Below, piece by piece: positions 1 to 7,859 of a stretch of 64,000 bases of DNA. Source of the stretch: a virus; the IMG/VR virus record IMGVR_UViG_3300031576_000004, positions 1 to 64,000 of that record. One strand, 5' to 3'. A program made the translations under genes and the position numbers. Numbering within the stretch: position 1 is the first letter of the stretch; the number at the start of each line of letters is the position of its first letter. The notes beneath the pieces were generated by a model. The model saw only the letters and a list, made by a program, of their open reading frames with translations, searched no databases and was not told where the DNA came from.

Positions 1-278
1 AGGTTACTTATGTCGATATTACGTGCTGGCTAAAGAATGCCGAGCGCGTTGCTGAATGGGCAAAGAAAGGTACATCTCTCCTGGTTGAGGGGCGGCTACA
101 TCTTGACCAGTGGGAAAACAAAGAAGACGGGAAGCCGCGCCAAAAGCTTAAGGTAATCATGGATTATTTCCAGGTCCTTAATCGCGGAAGAGGCCGAGAC
201 GAGGGCAACCCAGAAGCACCTCAAACTGAGACTGCTCAGGCCACACCAGAAATCCCACAAGACGAAATCCCTTTTTAG
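1..278 (+). CDS. ssb: Single-stranded DNA-binding protein, C-terminal part
   Basis: The reading frame is open from base 3 of the window to TAG at 276-278; the start lies upstream. The visible 91 residues carry the end of an OB-fold (VTYVDITCWLKNAE, then LLVEGRLHLDQW) followed by a Pro/Gln-rich linker and the acidic tip DEIPF, the classic SSB tail that recruits partner proteins. It would coat single-stranded DNA during phage replication and recombination. The next gene starts on the base after its stop codon, so the two are probably translated together. Confidence 0.93.
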   Translation, partial: VTYVDITCWLKNAERVAEWAKKGTSLLVEGRLHLDQWENKEDGKPRQKLKVIMDYFQVLNRGRGRDEGNPEAPQTETAQATPEIPQDEIPF

Positions 279-659
279 ATGCCCATCCCAAGACCTGAAA
301 AACTCGGTATCCGCGGGATACAGGTAATGAGCGGAATTGTTTCCGTTTATTACGACATCCTTGATAAGGACGGAAGTCCGATCGACGCTTTAAATCCAGG
401 CGACGCGATGTTCAGAAAATACTGCTTCTCGCTATCCGAGATTAAAGAGCTCGAAAAGATGTACATTGGCATGATTGAGAAGATCGACGAGATGACACAA
501 TTCGGCGACAATCCTGTTATTCAAAAGCCTGAGTCGGTGGGATCAGACGTTACTGATCCTCTCGTTAGGCGGAAGCCAGGCCGCCCGAGAAAGGTTCAAC
601 CAGCTGAGCCGGCGAAGTTCACGCCACCAGAAGATTCTGGAACGTCAGCCGTAGGGTAA
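279..659 (+). CDS. Small protein with an AT-hook-like motif
   Basis: A 126-residue protein of unknown family whose ATG abuts the SSB stop codon. The N-terminal two thirds are mixed and acidic. Near residue 95-103 it has RRKPGRPRK, which matches the AT-hook core (GRP flanked by basic residues) that binds the minor groove of AT-rich DNA. The last 20 residues are Pro/Glu rich. The position behind ssb suggests a DNA-associated role; that is inference. Confidence 0.7.
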   Translation: MPIPRPEKLGIRGIQVMSGIVSVYYDILDKDGSPIDALNPGDAMFRKYCFSLSEIKELEKMYIGMIEKIDEMTQFGDNPVIQKPESVGSDVTDPLVRRKPGRPRKVQPAEPAKFTPPEDSGTSAVG

Positions 660-661
660 CC

Positions 662-1012
662 ATGCCAACCGACAAACGAGCGACATTCGAAGACGCCGCA
701 AAAAAAGCAGGCTTGAAGCATCGTATTAATAGAGATTTCCGCTGTTGTTGGCCTAAATGCAGAGATGAGCAGACCGGCGTGATTATTGGCTGGGGATTGT
801 GCGATAAGCACGATGTCGCTGTGTGGAAGATTCAGGACAAGATGAATGAAAAGCTAGACAAGCTTATTCAGGCAGCACAACCACGACAACCAGATCCGGC
901 ACCAGTCAAACAACCAGACGCTATCGCCAGGCCAAGCATCAAAACTGATACAATCAAAGAGCCTATTATTAAAGCGGCAGCAGGACAGGGAGATTTCTTC
1001 CTGAAACTATAA
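662..1012 (+). CDS. Small Cys/His protein of unknown function
   Basis: 116 residues. The N-terminal half has Cys residues in the pattern C-x4-C and a later C-D-K-H (around residues 27-52), compatible with one zinc site of the type repeated in the gene at 3329. The C-terminal half is Pro/Gln/Lys rich and likely disordered. Its stop overlaps the start of the following HAD gene by one base. No family recognised. Confidence 0.7.
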   Translation: MPTDKRATFEDAAKKAGLKHRINRDFRCCWPKCRDEQTGVIIGWGLCDKHDVAVWKIQDKMNEKLDKLIQAAQPRQPDPAPVKQPDAIARPSIKTDTIKEPIIKAAAGQGDFFLKL

Positions 1013-1599
1013 TGAATATATTCTTTGATGTCGACGACACCCTAATAGAACCGAAGACAAGAATACTAAGGCCACATGCCAAAGAGGTTATAGATAAGCT
1101 TCGCCGGCAGGGGCACTTAGTGTTCATGTGGTCAGGACGCGGAAAAGAAAACGCTTCTGATGCGGCCCTTTGGAACAACCTAGAAGCGGACGGGTTCTTC
1201 AGGAAGCCTGAAGGCCTATATGCAATTCATCTGCGCGAGGTTGGGATTTACTTTAGGCCAGACTTCTGCATTGATGATCACGATGAAGGGCTTGTTCGTG
1301 TATACGGCGGAGAAATTGTAAAGCCATATAGCGACATAGATATAAAAGACTCTGAGCTTCTCAGGGTGTTAAAACTCATCGAAGAGAGCGAGGCCCATGG
1401 CTTCAAGCCGATTGAAAAACAAACCAAAGAAGAAGAGTTCGAAATTGATAATGAAGGAGCTGATGAAGAGCCTGATCTCGATGGCAAACGAAAAGTCAGA
1501 GCTCGAGAAAAGAAACGAGCGGATCATGGCCCTTCTGAAGAGGTGCCGCACTTCCAGGTTAAACCCTCAGGCGACAACCCAGATATCCCTGGAACTTAG
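1012..1599 (+). CDS. HAD-superfamily phosphatase-like protein
   Basis: A 195-residue protein. The first 95 residues are a compact HAD domain: motif I FDVDDTL (nucleophile Asp6, Asp8), motif II Ser41 in MWSGRG, and a terminal acidic pair in FCIDDH (Asp88-Asp89). Motif III lysine is not obvious. Phage HAD proteins of this size include polynucleotide 3'-phosphatases and nucleotidases; the substrate cannot be told here. Residues beyond about 130 are a charged tail, and the DNA for that tail also carries another open frame (1397-1738), so the tail sequence is constrained twice. Confidence 0.82.
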   Translation: MNIFFDVDDTLIEPKTRILRPHAKEVIDKLRRQGHLVFMWSGRGKENASDAALWNNLEADGFFRKPEGLYAIHLREVGIYFRPDFCIDDHDEGLVRVYGGEIVKPYSDIDIKDSELLRVLKLIEESEAHGFKPIEKQTKEEEFEIDNEGADEEPDLDGKRKVRAREKKRADHGPSEEVPHFQVKPSGDNPDIPGT

Positions 1600-1738
1600 T
1601 GATCATGGTTATAGAGTCTGGGTGGACTCTGTTATGCCAACAACAATCGAAGAACATAAAGCAATATGCCAGTCCGTCTCAGCGGCTGTTATAAGCGCTG
1701 TTGAACTTGGCCGCGGTAACCAACAAATTCAGGTATAA
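1397..1738 (+). CDS. Overlapping small basic protein
   Basis: This frame (113 residues from 1397) shares about 200 bases with the 3' end of the HAD gene in another frame and continues 139 bases past it. The start is uncertain: ATG 1397 has a weak GAGG, ATG 1463 follows AAGGAG at only three bases, ATG 1481 is also in frame. The unique C-terminal part (LELSDHGYRVWVDSVMP, then an Ala/Val helix) looks protein-like, the N-terminus is Lys-rich. Unknown function. Confidence 0.6.
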   Translation: MASSRLKNKPKKKSSKLIMKELMKSLISMANEKSELEKRNERIMALLKRCRTSRLNPQATTQISLELSDHGYRVWVDSVMPTTIEEHKAICQSVSAAVISAVELGRGNQQIQV

Positions 1739-1747
1739 GGACATACT

Positions 1748-2446
1748 ATGGAACAAGTAACTATCTACACAACTCAGATCTGCCCCGAAAGGGGCAAAGC
1801 TGGCGCATGGGCTAGCCGCACTATCTTTGGCGAGAAGGATGTAACTCAGAGCGCTTATGGAGAAACCACGTCTCCTGGGGAGTTGGATCTCCTGGCTGCG
1901 CTTGGGTCGATTGAATCTCTTACGTCAGACAAGCCGCTCCAGATCTCGCTCCGTTCCCAAAGCTCGTACTTCAACAAAGCAATGAGCGATTGGGTGTATA
2001 AGTGGGAAAGCTCTGGATGGAAAACGAAGCAGGGCGAACCGGTAAAGCATGTTGGTCTCTGGAAGAAGCTTCTTGGCTTCTGCAGAATCCACACGATCGT
2101 AGTTGATTTTGATCAGAGCAAAGAGACGCTGGATGTTTTAAAGGTTCTCGAGAAGGAAGCGCGCCAGGCGATAAAAGAAAAGAAAGCATCCACACGCGAC
2201 TTCAATAAGGCAGCCGTCGAACACAACAAGCAGATCGACACCGCAATCCTTGCTGTTATGAACGACGTTGCCGCACTAACCATCGACGAACGACGCGAAG
2301 CATTGATTAAAGCATTTATGAAATCCCTAAATTTAAAGTCTGCCGCGATCATAACGGGGGCAGAGCTAGAGGAATTCATCGAGTACAAAGACGACGGAGT
2401 AGAAATCCATGCCCCAGGAAAAGGTCAAGGACCAGAGCCTATCTGA
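1748..2446 (+). CDS. RNase HI-like protein with lost catalytic residues
   Basis: 232 residues. Residues 1-120 follow the RNase HI fold: first strand VTIYTT, helix with GELDLLAAL (equivalent of the conserved E48 helix), then a stretch very like the RNase HI region after D70 (SSYFNKAMSDWVYKWESSGW) and KHVGLWKKL. The aspartate of the first strand (D10 position) is Thr and that of the D70 position is Gln or Ser, so metal-dependent cleavage is unlikely. A helical, Lys/Glu-rich C-terminal extension (about residues 125-232) is not part of RNase HI. Probable nucleic-acid binder rather than nuclease (inference). Confidence 0.75.
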   Translation: MEQVTIYTTQICPERGKAGAWASRTIFGEKDVTQSAYGETTSPGELDLLAALGSIESLTSDKPLQISLRSQSSYFNKAMSDWVYKWESSGWKTKQGEPVKHVGLWKKLLGFCRIHTIVVDFDQSKETLDVLKVLEKEARQAIKEKKASTRDFNKAAVEHNKQIDTAILAVMNDVAALTIDERREALIKAFMKSLNLKSAAIITGAELEEFIEYKDDGVEIHAPGKGQGPEPI

Positions 2447-3101
2447 TTTATACGAAGAGACTATCCCTGAGGGATTGGATCTAGAATCTCTCCAGACGGC
2501 CATTGCTGGCATTGAGGCGACAATAGAACGCCTTGAAGCAAAGAAGTCTGTCTTCGAGGAGCAAGCCCAGGTCTTCTCCAGAATCAACAGAAAGAATGAG
2601 CGTGTGGACGAGCGCAAAGAGATGCGCGCGGCGGCGCTGGCTAACAAAGACAAGCGACGAGCCTCCAAGAATCCAACGGTCGAAGAAGCCTTAATTCTTG
2701 GATTGGACGTTCCAGATTCTATTGAACTAGCAAAGAGGAGCAAGGCTGGGTTCGCCTTCCAGCGTATGGAGGCTGTTGGAGATCTTAAAGTGAAACGGCT
2801 AGGAATCACGTTCGATAACGAATTGGACGAAGTGACCGAATTTCTAGAAGACCGTAAAATCCCAAAAGAAGTTATCGAAACAGACGCGCACAGGATCCAC
2901 ACAAGATCAGGAAGAAAGACAATGGTCACATGGCCAATAGCAAAGATGCTGTGGGATCAAGGGTTCCACCTGTCGCGACACACGCATCCAACAACCTACA
3001 ATGGCGAGCGTCCTGGCAAGTGCAGAGCGCACGCAATCGGTTCTATTATCGTTAAACTTCGCACGCGACGCGTGAAGGCAAAGGCAGAAGCAACCACATG
3101 A
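2409..3101 (+). CDS. Coiled-coil protein of unknown function
   Basis: 230 residues, overlapping the preceding gene by 38 bases. Residues 25-85 are strongly helical and charged (IEATIERLEAKKSVF, then INRKNERVDERKE) and likely form a coiled coil. The C-terminal half is basic with several His (HIHTRSGRK, HLSRHTHP). No family recognised; nucleic-acid association is possible because of the basic tail, but this is inference. Confidence 0.75.
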   Translation: MPQEKVKDQSLSDLYEETIPEGLDLESLQTAIAGIEATIERLEAKKSVFEEQAQVFSRINRKNERVDERKEMRAAALANKDKRRASKNPTVEEALILGLDVPDSIELAKRSKAGFAFQRMEAVGDLKVKRLGITFDNELDEVTEFLEDRKIPKEVIETDAHRIHTRSGRKTMVTWPIAKMLWDQGFHLSRHTHPTTYNGERPGKCRAHAIGSIIVKLRTRRVKAKAEATT

Positions 3102-3119
3102 TACAAGGAGTAAAACGAC

Positions 3120-3332
3120 ATGAAATTCGCAGTGAAAGAGAAGAAACTTACCCAGACGGATTTGCTATTGAATCTCCTATCTGACGGCGGGTGGCATGGT
3201 TACAGAGAAATAATTGACTTGTATATCGGAAATCACACCGGTAGGATTTCCGACCTGAGACGGAAAGGGCACAGCATTGTTGGTCGGAAACCGAAGAACT
3301 CAAACGCCTGGGAATATCAGCTTGTAAAATGA
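3120..3332 (+). CDS. Small winged-helix / helix-turn-helix protein
   Basis: 70 residues, good Shine-Dalgarno (ACAAGGAGT about 10 bases upstream). The body LTQTDLLLNLLSDGGWHGYR, then GRISDLRRKGHSIVGRK, resembles phage helix-turn-helix proteins of the HTH_39 type: first helix, a short turn, recognition helix ending RISDLRRKG, then a wing strand. Likely a small DNA-binding regulator. It overlaps the next gene by 4 bases (ATGA). Confidence 0.75.
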   Translation: MKFAVKEKKLTQTDLLLNLLSDGGWHGYREIIDLYIGNHTGRISDLRRKGHSIVGRKPKNSNAWEYQLVK

Positions 3333-3982
3333 GCGCAACGGCCGTAGCAAAAGCCGAGATCAAGTCGTGCACCATTTGCACAAGGCAATCAATTGCTAAA
3401 CAGTTATGCCGGAAACATTACATGCAGGTGTTCCGGCACGGCAAATTGCTTCCGCCCTCTGAGGAGCATGGATTCTACCAACAATGCAAAGAAGACGAAT
3501 GCGGCCTCAGGCCGAGAGCACATGGGCTATGTGCGAAACACTACCAGAGATCCAGGCGCAACAAAGAAACTGAATCGCTCAACGGGAAACACCACGAGCC
3601 CGATGTTCCAGCCAGCAACGGAACGCTTGCCTCAAGGTGCGTTTCTGTAGGGTGCAAAAGTTTCGCTGTTGGGAGAGAGCTGTGCCGACTCCACTATATC
3701 TGCTACTGGTCTCTGGTTAGCGGCGGGGCGTGCACATGGGGCGATGTCGACGTCCTTATCCTCACCGAAAGTGAGAATGAATTGTTTACGAAGAAGAGGA
3801 TAGAACTGATAAAAGAGCGCCAAGCGCTAGTGAAACACATGAAGGCGAGCAAGGCCGCGGATATGCCAGAGATGGCTGCGCAGGAGCCTCTGTATGAGGA
3901 TGTCGACCTTGTCGATGATGAAATATCCGAAACTGAGTTTGAAAGGTATCTGGGCACACTTGATATAGAAGGAGACTTTTAG
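3329..3982 (+). CDS. Protein with three repeated Cys/His zinc-binding modules
   Basis: 217 residues. Three tandem modules, each with two Cys followed after roughly ten residues by LC-x-K/L-H-Y: CTICTRQSIAKQLCRKHY, CKEDECGLRPRAHGLCAKHY and CVSVGCKSFAVGRELCRLHY, at about residues 14-31, 53-72 and 103-122. Each could bind one zinc; the motif is common in phage proteins of unknown function. The C-terminus is acidic and helical. Overlaps the previous gene by 4 bases. Confidence 0.78.
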   Translation: MSATAVAKAEIKSCTICTRQSIAKQLCRKHYMQVFRHGKLLPPSEEHGFYQQCKEDECGLRPRAHGLCAKHYQRSRRNKETESLNGKHHEPDVPASNGTLASRCVSVGCKSFAVGRELCRLHYICYWSLVSGGACTWGDVDVLILTESENELFTKKRIELIKERQALVKHMKASKAADMPEMAAQEPLYEDVDLVDDEISETEFERYLGTLDIEGDF

Positions 3983-3985
3983 CTA

Positions 3986-4402
3986 ATGAGCAAGAACACA
4001 GCCATCACGATGACAGAAGAGAACAGGAAGCTTCTTAAGGGCGGCGGAGTCCTTTATGTTCCGTGCGATGACCCAGACGCTTTTGGTGCAAAGCGGCTAG
4101 TTGTTCTCGCAGAGAACCTTGACCCAACATGCATGACGCTTCTCTCAGATTTCCTTGACAGCTATGCAAAGCGTAGTGGGGTGGCGGCGAAGCTCAGCTT
4201 TATCGCGAAATCAAACGATCCAGACAGGAGCGCTCGCCCACAGATCGTTCCTCTTCCAATGCCGCAGAACGCATCCAGGGAAACGACGGCCAAGTCAATG
4301 GCTGGCGAAGACTTCATCAAGAAGATGAACACGAAAGACTCAAAAAAGTCTGCTCAAGAAGCTCCGAAGGACACCAATTGGCTGAAAGACAGCAAGGAGT
4401 AA
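3986..4402 (+). CDS. Hypothetical protein
   Basis: 138 residues. Starts with a polar segment followed by alternating strand-like hydrophobics (GGVLYVPCDD, RLVVLAENL) and ends in a Lys/Asp-rich disordered tail. Not recognised. It lies in the same plus-strand run as the zinc-module protein and the 280-residue protein that follows. Confidence 0.72.
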   Translation: MSKNTAITMTEENRKLLKGGGVLYVPCDDPDAFGAKRLVVLAENLDPTCMTLLSDFLDSYAKRSGVAAKLSFIAKSNDPDRSARPQIVPLPMPQNASRETTAKSMAGEDFIKKMNTKDSKKSAQEAPKDTNWLKDSKE

Positions 4403-4412
4403 CAGTAGTCCT

Positions 4413-5255
4413 ATGGATGGAGAAGAGAAGACCGGCGAACAAAAACTGATCAATGATGTTATTCTCTGCGCGGTCGCAAAGAAGTTCGGGCATGATCCCG
4501 AGAAGATGATGGAAAAGGCCTGTGAGGCCGAGAAGATCATCCAGCATGCCGCAAGGACACTCCCAGTCGACAAAGCGTTGGATGTCGCTGCGTGGGCGGT
4601 CATGTCTATAATTCCTGTTCAGCTCACAAGAGCAAGAGTCGCAGCTATGTTGGTTGGAGATCACAAGTGTGATCCTAGCTGTGGCCCGCAAGCGTTGGCA
4701 CTTCCGGTGCAAATCCTTAAGAGAGACGATATCGATGAATTCCAAAATTTAAACAACGGGGAAGACGTCTATAATGTTCTTATAGACCAAGCCCTCATCA
4801 AGTGCGGTGACAAGGAAGAGTTTCCTGCCACCGCCATATTTATTACAAAGGATGAGGTCCGTTTTTTGGATGTATCTCGATTCTTCAATCTTGGGGAATT
4901 TCCACCGGAGGCGGGTAAGGACATTGCTGCATCTTTGCTAAAGTCCATTGCGCAATCGCATGGACAAGACCTCCAGGGGCTATGCTTCGTCAGCGAAGTA
5001 TGGTACTCAAAACCTTCCTTGTCGCAGACCAGTCAGCTGGTCCCACCTAGCGAAGATCCGCATCGACGGGAAGCCCTCATGTTCAATCTTGAGTGGACCG
5101 GACAAGAACCGATTATGAAAATCCGTCCGTTCACCAGAACCTCTGATGGCGCTATTCTGTTCGAGGAAGCGGAATCAACACAGGGAGACACTCATACCGG
5201 AAGGTTCAACAATCTTATGCAGCAAGACCTTACTAATCTAGGGAGCGGGGGGTAA
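4413..5255 (+). CDS. Hypothetical 280-residue protein
   Basis: No family recognised. The first 60 residues are helical with acidic patches; the central part alternates hydrophobic strands (ATAIFITKDEVRFLDVS, LCFVSEVWYS) and the last 40 residues are polar. Two Cys near residue 90 (CDPSC) are isolated. It is the longest unknown gene of the left arm, and a GC-rich hairpin follows its stop codon. Confidence 0.75.
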   Translation: MDGEEKTGEQKLINDVILCAVAKKFGHDPEKMMEKACEAEKIIQHAARTLPVDKALDVAAWAVMSIIPVQLTRARVAAMLVGDHKCDPSCGPQALALPVQILKRDDIDEFQNLNNGEDVYNVLIDQALIKCGDKEEFPATAIFITKDEVRFLDVSRFFNLGEFPPEAGKDIAASLLKSIAQSHGQDLQGLCFVSEVWYSKPSLSQTSQLVPPSEDPHRREALMFNLEWTGQEPIMKIRPFTRTSDGAILFEEAESTQGDTHTGRFNNLMQQDLTNLGSGG

Positions 5256-5270
5256 AACCTCCGCCGTTTT
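5245..5270 (+). terminator. Possible weak intrinsic terminator
   Basis: Seven base pairs (5245-5251 with 5258-5264, one G-T) around a six-base loop, followed by CGTTTT. It overlaps the stop codon of the gene ending at 5255 and lies just ahead of the next start codon, so it may reduce rather than stop transcription. Confidence 0.4.
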
Positions 5271-5274
5271 AGCT

Positions 5275-5505
5275 ATGAAGCCAAACCCATTTCTTGCGTT
5301 TAACGATCCACAAACACACCAATATGTCTTGGATCTTGAAACAAGAATCAATACACTGGAGATCGCGCTACAGGACATCCTTGACACTCTCAAGTCAAAC
5401 AAAGTTATCACAGATCAGCAGATCGAAGGCGTAATAAGAGCGAGGGTATCAAAGCGCTATGACACAGGAAAACAAGGACCAAGCGAAGGACCAAGAGACG
5501 GTTAG
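5275..5505 (+). CDS. Small coiled-coil protein
   Basis: 76 residues. The centre (YVLDLETRINTLEIALQDIL) shows a clear heptad pattern; the ends are polar. Unknown function. Overlaps the next gene by 47 bases. Confidence 0.65.
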   Translation: MKPNPFLAFNDPQTHQYVLDLETRINTLEIALQDILDTLKSNKVITDQQIEGVIRARVSKRYDTGKQGPSEGPRDG

Positions 5506-5842
5506 TGACAAGTGGCTTGATGCGACCCCAGAGCGCAAAGAGATAATCTCTCTTGCGATGAGGACTGATAAGGCATTCAAGCAGGTCAGCGATCAATTCG
5601 GTGGGCTATCATTCACCGTTACTCTTCTATATGAAGCTCTGAAGCAGAGCGGAGCCATCAACGAAGGCATCATTAAAAAGGCGCTCGAGAGCATAAAAGC
5701 AAAGACGGAAAGGGCTGGAGAGATCCATGCGATGCAGGTCAGCGACGACGAGAAATTAAAGATTGCAAAGGCAGAGGGGCTTGATGCATACTTTACGAAG
5801 CCGGAGGTGCCTCAAAATGGGAACAGACCACGTCCAAGCTGA
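5459..5842 (+). CDS. Small helical protein
   Basis: 127 residues, mostly helical with many Lys/Glu. The start is supported by GCGAGGG upstream, although the long overlap with the previous gene leaves it open. The central stretch QVSDQFGGLSFTVTLLYEAL may be a folded core. No family recognised. Confidence 0.65.
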   Translation: MTQENKDQAKDQETVSDKWLDATPERKEIISLAMRTDKAFKQVSDQFGGLSFTVTLLYEALKQSGAINEGIIKKALESIKAKTERAGEIHAMQVSDDEKLKIAKAEGLDAYFTKPEVPQNGNRPRPS

Positions 5843-5984
5843 TTCCGAAGGGATGATAAAGTACGCAGTGGCCTGCCATTGCGCCGAGAATCAAGCCCCG
5901 AAGAAGGAATTCACAAAGCTTGCCTCCACGCACGAGCTGATCTGCAATCACTGCGGACGCGCTTGGCCGGAGCCAAAGAAGTAG
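5817..5984 (+). CDS. Zinc-ribbon miniprotein
   Basis: 55 residues starting at ATG 5817, which sits nine bases after GGAGG; an in-frame upstream ATG at 5763 lacks a ribosome site. It contains C-H-C near the N-terminus and CNHCGRAW near the C-terminus, a zinc-ribbon-like pair separated by about 24 residues. Overlaps the previous gene by 26 bases. Confidence 0.68.
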   Translation: MGTDHVQADSEGMIKYAVACHCAENQAPKKEFTKLASTHELICNHCGRAWPEPKK

Positions 5985-5994
5985 CAGCTCTTCC

Positions 5995-6034
5995 TTGACT
6001 TACATGACTTCACTAGGTTATAGTGTTCCTAGTG
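5995..6034 (+). promoter_or_regulatory. Sigma70-type promoter with palindromic operator
   Basis: TTGACT (5995-6000) is followed after 17-18 bases by TTATAGT (6018-6024), a near-consensus bacterial promoter. A perfect 7-base inverted repeat, CACTAGG (6011-6017) and CCTAGTG (6028-6034), brackets the -10 box with a 10-base centre. A protein bound there would block RNA polymerase. The ribbon-helix-helix gene begins inside the right arm, so autorepression is the obvious model (inference). Confidence 0.75.
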
Positions 6035-6391
6035 AAGAAAAAGCCTTTAGCCTCAGGGACTGAATTTTACCGCATCAGCGGGCTGGTCCCGATTTCCGTC
6101 GCCATTAGCAAGGAACGGAAACGGGATCTAGCATCCGCTTCATTCACCTCTGAATGCAGGTCTATCAGAACCTACATCGAAGGAGCTCTCAATCACTACA
6201 TAGCCAATCGAGGCGATTATGAAATTGATGGTAATGGCTTCGATGGTACTATGACCATTTTCATAGATCCAAAGCTCCGGACGCAGCTTCGCATAGAGGC
6301 GACGTCCACAGGAATTACACTAAGGAAACTGGCTGGGTCTGTTCTGACCAGCTATCTAAAAAATGGTTCGAAGGTACTACAGCTTGGATAA
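6032..6391 (+). CDS. Ribbon-helix-helix DNA-binding protein, probably a tandem pair
   Basis: The frame opens at GTG 6023, but that codon overlaps the -10 box; GTG 6032 coincides with the expected transcription start, suggesting a leaderless message of 119 codons. Two segments look like ribbon-helix-helix units: a strand with VPISVAIS plus helices ending IRTYIEGALNHYIA (about residues 18-58), and TMTIFIDPKL plus helices ending LAGSVLTSYL (about 71-110). A tandem pair would bind as a pseudo-dimer to the palindrome overlapping its own promoter. Confidence 0.72.
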   Translation: MKKKPLASGTEFYRISGLVPISVAISKERKRDLASASFTSECRSIRTYIEGALNHYIANRGDYEIDGNGFDGTMTIFIDPKLRTQLRIEATSTGITLRKLAGSVLTSYLKNGSKVLQLG

Positions 6392-6728
6392 ACTGTTCGG
6401 GCCAGAAGTAAGAGAAGCCCTGAAAGAGAAGTTCCATGGGTGCTGTGAGTGCTGTGGGAGACCAATCAGAAATGGCGATGGACCGCACCATAAGAAGTAC
6501 CGCTCTAGGCAGGGAAACAATTCCCTCGAGAACGCGGCTGCTCTATGTAGAAGGTGCCACGACCAGACACATCACGCATCTTCAGAAGAATGGAAAATCG
6601 CGACATGCGTTTATAGGACGCCAAGCTTCGCGACCGAAGGCCAGTCTGAACTCGATTTCCCAGACAGATATCCCTATGTCGAGAGATACAAAGAGCTCAG
6701 AATGTGGCCCATGAGTCAGAGGAGCTAG
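6363..6728 (+). CDS. HNH endonuclease
   Basis: 121 residues. CCECCGRP, then HHKKYRSRQGNNSLENA and LCRRCHDQTHH give the full zinc-bound HNH beta-beta-alpha metal finger: Cys pairs, the HH of strand 1, the Asn of SLENA and the final His. Such proteins nick or cut DNA; in phages they may be homing enzymes or packaging-associated nucleases. It overlaps the repressor gene by 29 bases. Confidence 0.88.
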   Translation: MVRRYYSLDKLFGPEVREALKEKFHGCCECCGRPIRNGDGPHHKKYRSRQGNNSLENAAALCRRCHDQTHHASSEEWKIATCVYRTPSFATEGQSELDFPDRYPYVERYKELRMWPMSQRS

Positions 6729-6730
6729 CC

Positions 6731-7525
6731 ATGACGACAGTCGGCTCCACAGCACATATTGGCGATTATAATTTGCACATAAGCTCTGGGACTGGGAATA
6801 GCAGCACGTCGTTCCAGATCACTGGGGGCAGTTCAAATAGCTCATCAGCGATGTGGGTTAAAACAGTAATGGCAAAGATCTATTACTGCTTTGGGATCCC
6901 AATATACATGCAGGATTTCGATAAGGATGGCAAGCCGTTCATGACTGGGGTTGACCCAGTAATGGGAGCAAAGCTTGAATGCGGGTGCTACTGTCTCCCA
7001 GATAATATCGGCTCTAATCCAATCCCATTGTATTTCGAAGATGAGATTGAAGAGCGCGAGATTCATGTAATGCATATGAATGAATGCTCGAAGAGCCACC
7101 ACCACTTCTTTGATCAGAGCGACTGGGACCAAGCTGGTGGAGGATCCACCGGAATCGGACACCCAAACCAGCCATACATAGCCACAGTGCCTAACACAAA
7201 CGAACTGCCGCCGATGCATATCGGTCGTCCTTACAATCCAGGGATAGGCCCCATTGCCGGTGGACCAATTAATCCTTTTCAGCCAACAATAACTCCGACC
7301 GGCTGGACAATGGATTTATCTAAGCTTGATCCTCAAAGCCCGCAAGAAGGCCAACTGTGTTTTGATACAAGAAACCAGACGCTAAAGTTATATGTCGATG
7401 GCAAATGGATTAATAGCGAACGGAGAGCCTTATCTAAAGAAGAGATCGAGCAGCTCTATAACGGCGGAAAAGGGCTAGGCGGCAGCATTGTTTCTGCTTG
7501 GGAGGCCGGAAAAGATGGACTTTAA
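6731..7525 (+). CDS. Hypothetical Gly/Ser- and Pro-rich protein
   Basis: 264 residues. ATG 6731 is preferred because GGAGCTAGCC directly precedes it and it follows the HNH stop; an earlier in-frame ATG at 6704 lies inside the HNH gene. N-terminus is Ser/Thr/Gly rich, then a Cys cluster (CGCYC, about residue 87) and an HHH near 125, a Pro/Gly linker, and a C-terminal segment GQLCFDTRNQTLKLYVDGKW typical of ligand-binding beta repeats in phage surface proteins. Function unknown. Confidence 0.75.
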   Translation: MTTVGSTAHIGDYNLHISSGTGNSSTSFQITGGSSNSSSAMWVKTVMAKIYYCFGIPIYMQDFDKDGKPFMTGVDPVMGAKLECGCYCLPDNIGSNPIPLYFEDEIEEREIHVMHMNECSKSHHHFFDQSDWDQAGGGSTGIGHPNQPYIATVPNTNELPPMHIGRPYNPGIGPIAGGPINPFQPTITPTGWTMDLSKLDPQSPQEGQLCFDTRNQTLKLYVDGKWINSERRALSKEEIEQLYNGGKGLGGSIVSAWEAGKDGL

Positions 7526-7859
7526 CATCAGTAGCGCTGCGGTTAGCTTTAATACTGAAGACGTCTGTGGATATAAGGCCGAGTGGGGCACCCATGACGT
7601 TGTGCACCCAAATGGGGATGTTGAACATAAGCTTATCTTCCACATCTACTCTCAGCCGAAGCCAAAGTTCGGAGAGCTGTTAAAGCAGGCGATAAAAGAG
7701 AGCAAGATCCCGAACAAAAGCGAGTGCGAATTCACACAAGAGATGATGTCGTACGATATTATATTCTTTAACGTCTCATCTGGAACAGAGCAAGCTCTTA
7801 AGACAATGCTACTTAAACAGCTGTCTAAGCTCATAACAGAAGCAAGGACAAGTGGTTAG
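7515..7859 (+). CDS. Hypothetical protein
   Basis: 114 residues from ATG 7515, which has GGGAGGCCGG upstream. Alternating strands and two helices; no motif recognised. It overlaps the previous gene by 11 and the RusA-like gene by 8 bases, so it is probably co-translated with both. Confidence 0.72.
   Translation: MDFNISSAAVSFNTEDVCGYKAEWGTHDVVHPNGDVEHKLIFHIYSQPKPKFGELLKQAIKESKIPNKSECEFTQEMMSYDIIFFNVSSGTEQALKTMLLKQLSKLITEARTSG

Noticed and set aside
5763-5984. Longer start for the zinc-ribbon miniprotein
   Set aside because: ATG 5763 lacks a ribosome site and lies deep in the previous gene, while ATG 5817 has GGAGG at proper distance.
6023-6031. GTG 6023 as start of the repressor
   Set aside because: It overlaps the -10 box of the promoter, so it should not be in the message.
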